Shown piece by piece: positions 5,563 to 6,462 of a DNA stretch of 6,462 nt. Origin of the DNA: Gammaproteobacteria bacterium. GTDB taxonomy: Bacteria > Pseudomonadota > Gammaproteobacteria > Thiohalorhabdales > Thiohalorhabdaceae. Below the pieces are notes generated by a model. The model had not been told where the DNA came from and did no database searches. It was given only the letters and a program-made list of their open reading frames with translations. The DNA lies in contig JAHEOG010000190.1 of assembly GCA_018609925.1 (NCBI GenBank), positions 1 through 6,462 of the forward strand, given 5' to 3'. Numbering within the stretch: the first letter of the stretch is position 1; every line of letters begins with the position of its first letter. Both the position numbers and the translations under genes were made by a program.

Positions 5563-6462
5563 ATGGCGCAGCCCCCTTCCGCCGACACGGTCCTGGCAAC
5601 ACTGGAGCGTCCCTTCCACGACCTGATCTACGAGGCCCAGGGCGTTCATCGCCGCCACTTCCGACCCGAGGCGGTGCAGGTGAGCTCCCTGCTGTCGATA
5701 AAGACGGGGGGCTGCCCCGAGGACTGTGGCTATTGCGCCCAGGCGGCGCGCTACCATACCGGAGTGGAGGGGCAGGACCTCTTGGACCCCGATGATGTGG
5801 TCGAGCAGGCGCGGACTGCCCGCGACGCCGGGGCGAGCCGTTTCTGCATGAGCGCGGCCTGGCGCGGGCCGCGCGACCGTGATCTCGAGCGGGTGGCGGA
5901 GATGGTGGCCCGGGTCAAGGCCCTGGGCTTGGAGACCTGCGCCACCCTGGGCATGCTCCGAGAGGGACAGGCCGAGCGCTTGGCGGAGGCCGGACTGGAC
6001 TTCTACAACCACAACCTGGACACCTCCCGCGAGCATTACGGGGAGATCATCGGTACCCGGACCTATGAGGACCGCCTCGATACCCTGGAGAAGGTCCAGG
6101 GGGCGGGCATCCGGATCTGTTGCGGGGGCATCCTGGGCATGGGGGAGAGCCGTTGGGACCGCGCCGCCTTGATCGCCGAGCTCGCCGCCCTGGATCCGCC
6201 GCCGCGTAGCGTGCCCATCAACAACCTCGTGCCCATTCCCGGGACCCCGACCGGTGACCGCTACGGCCCCGTGGAGGCCTTGGAGCTCGCCCGCACGGTG
6301 GCGGCTGCCCGCATTCACCTGCCCAGCTCCTACGTCCGCCTAGCCGCCGGCCGACTCTCCCTCAGCGATAGTGAGCAGGCCCTGTGCTTCCTCGCCGGGG
6401 CCAACTCCATCTTCTACGGGGAGGAGCTCCTGACCACCCCCAACCCGGAGGAGGGCAGCGAC
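5563..6462 (+). CDS. bioB: Biotin synthase BioB, 3'-partial
   Basis: The frame stays open for 300 codons to the window edge. BioB is a radical-SAM enzyme that inserts sulfur into dethiobiotin to make biotin in the cytosol. The radical-SAM cluster motif CPEDCGYC supplies Cys51, Cys55 and Cys58. The second [2Fe-2S] cluster ligands are conserved: Cys95 (RFCMSAAW), Cys126 (ETCATLG), Cys186 (IRICCGG) and Arg259 (SYVRLAAGR), corresponding to E. coli Cys97, Cys128, Cys188 and Arg260. YNHNLDTS (148-155), VPINNLVPIPGTP (217-229) and LLTTPNPEE (289-297) are also typical. Cys187, next to the ligand Cys186, replaces the serine of E. coli. About 20-50 residues are missing at the end. It is transcribed away from the PstS-like gene from its own predicted promoter. 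Other biotin genes, if present, lie beyond the edge. Confidence 0.97.
   Translation, partial: MAQPPSADTVLATLERPFHDLIYEAQGVHRRHFRPEAVQVSSLLSIKTGGCPEDCGYCAQAARYHTGVEGQDLLDPDDVVEQARTARDAGASRFCMSAAWRGPRDRDLERVAEMVARVKALGLETCATLGMLREGQAERLAEAGLDFYNHNLDTSREHYGEIIGTRTYEDRLDTLEKVQGAGIRICCGGILGMGESRWDRAALIAELAALDPPPRSVPINNLVPIPGTPTGDRYGPVEALELARTVAAARIHLPSSYVRLAAGRLSLSDSEQALCFLAGANSIFYGEELLTTPNPEEGSD

Noticed and set aside
5458..6318. Antisense open frame of 286 codons opposite bioB
   Set aside because: It overlaps the conserved bioB frame and its promoter region, its composition is biased, and it has no family features.

Overview
The window is GC-rich (about two thirds G+C by eye), densely coded, and carries only chromosomal housekeeping or envelope genes. 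The biotin synthase aligns motif for motif with the E. coli enzyme as I recall it. With the FolD tail and a four-gene Mla/MCE lipid-transport operon, this suggests a proteobacterium, probably a high-GC gammaproteobacterium. That placement is inference. I see no insertion sequence, phage gene, CRISPR array, tRNA or rRNA.

Layout, left to right. (1) 1-162 is the 3' end of folD, followed by a short spacer with a perfect 8-bp inverted repeat. (2) 268-3855 is a tight plus-strand operon: a STAS-MlaE permease, an MlaF ATPase, an MlaD-type MCE protein with a long helical tail, and a PqiC-type (ABC_trans_aux) lipoprotein. The junctions are 3 nt, 4 nt and a 4-nt ATGA overlap. (3) 4424-3852 and 5321-4458 on the minus strand are a PduO-type cobalamin adenosyltransferase and, upstream of it, an exported PstS-like binding protein, 33 nt apart and probably co-transcribed. 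The adenosyltransferase converges on the lipoprotein gene and the two stop codons share one CTAG. (4) 5322-5562 is a divergent control region with hairpins, spaced AACCGGG repeats and a recognisable promoter facing bioB. (5) 5563-6462 is bioB, cut by the window edge.

How the genes work together: the operon at 268-3855 encodes a complete envelope lipid ABC system. The permease (with a built-in MlaB-like STAS domain) and the ATPase sit at the inner membrane, the MCE protein is anchored there and reaches into the periplasm, and the lipoprotein is predicted at the outer membrane. No MlaC-type shuttle is encoded here, so a bridge mechanism like that proposed for PqiB/PqiC is plausible. The binding-protein/adenosyltransferase pair is functionally puzzling, because no transporter accompanies the binding protein.

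I do not see a clearly new biological system. The points most worth a second look are the orphan PstS-like protein paired with a cobalamin enzyme, the repeat-rich divergent control region, and the bridge-like architecture of the lipid-transport operon with its duplicated 21-residue helical unit.
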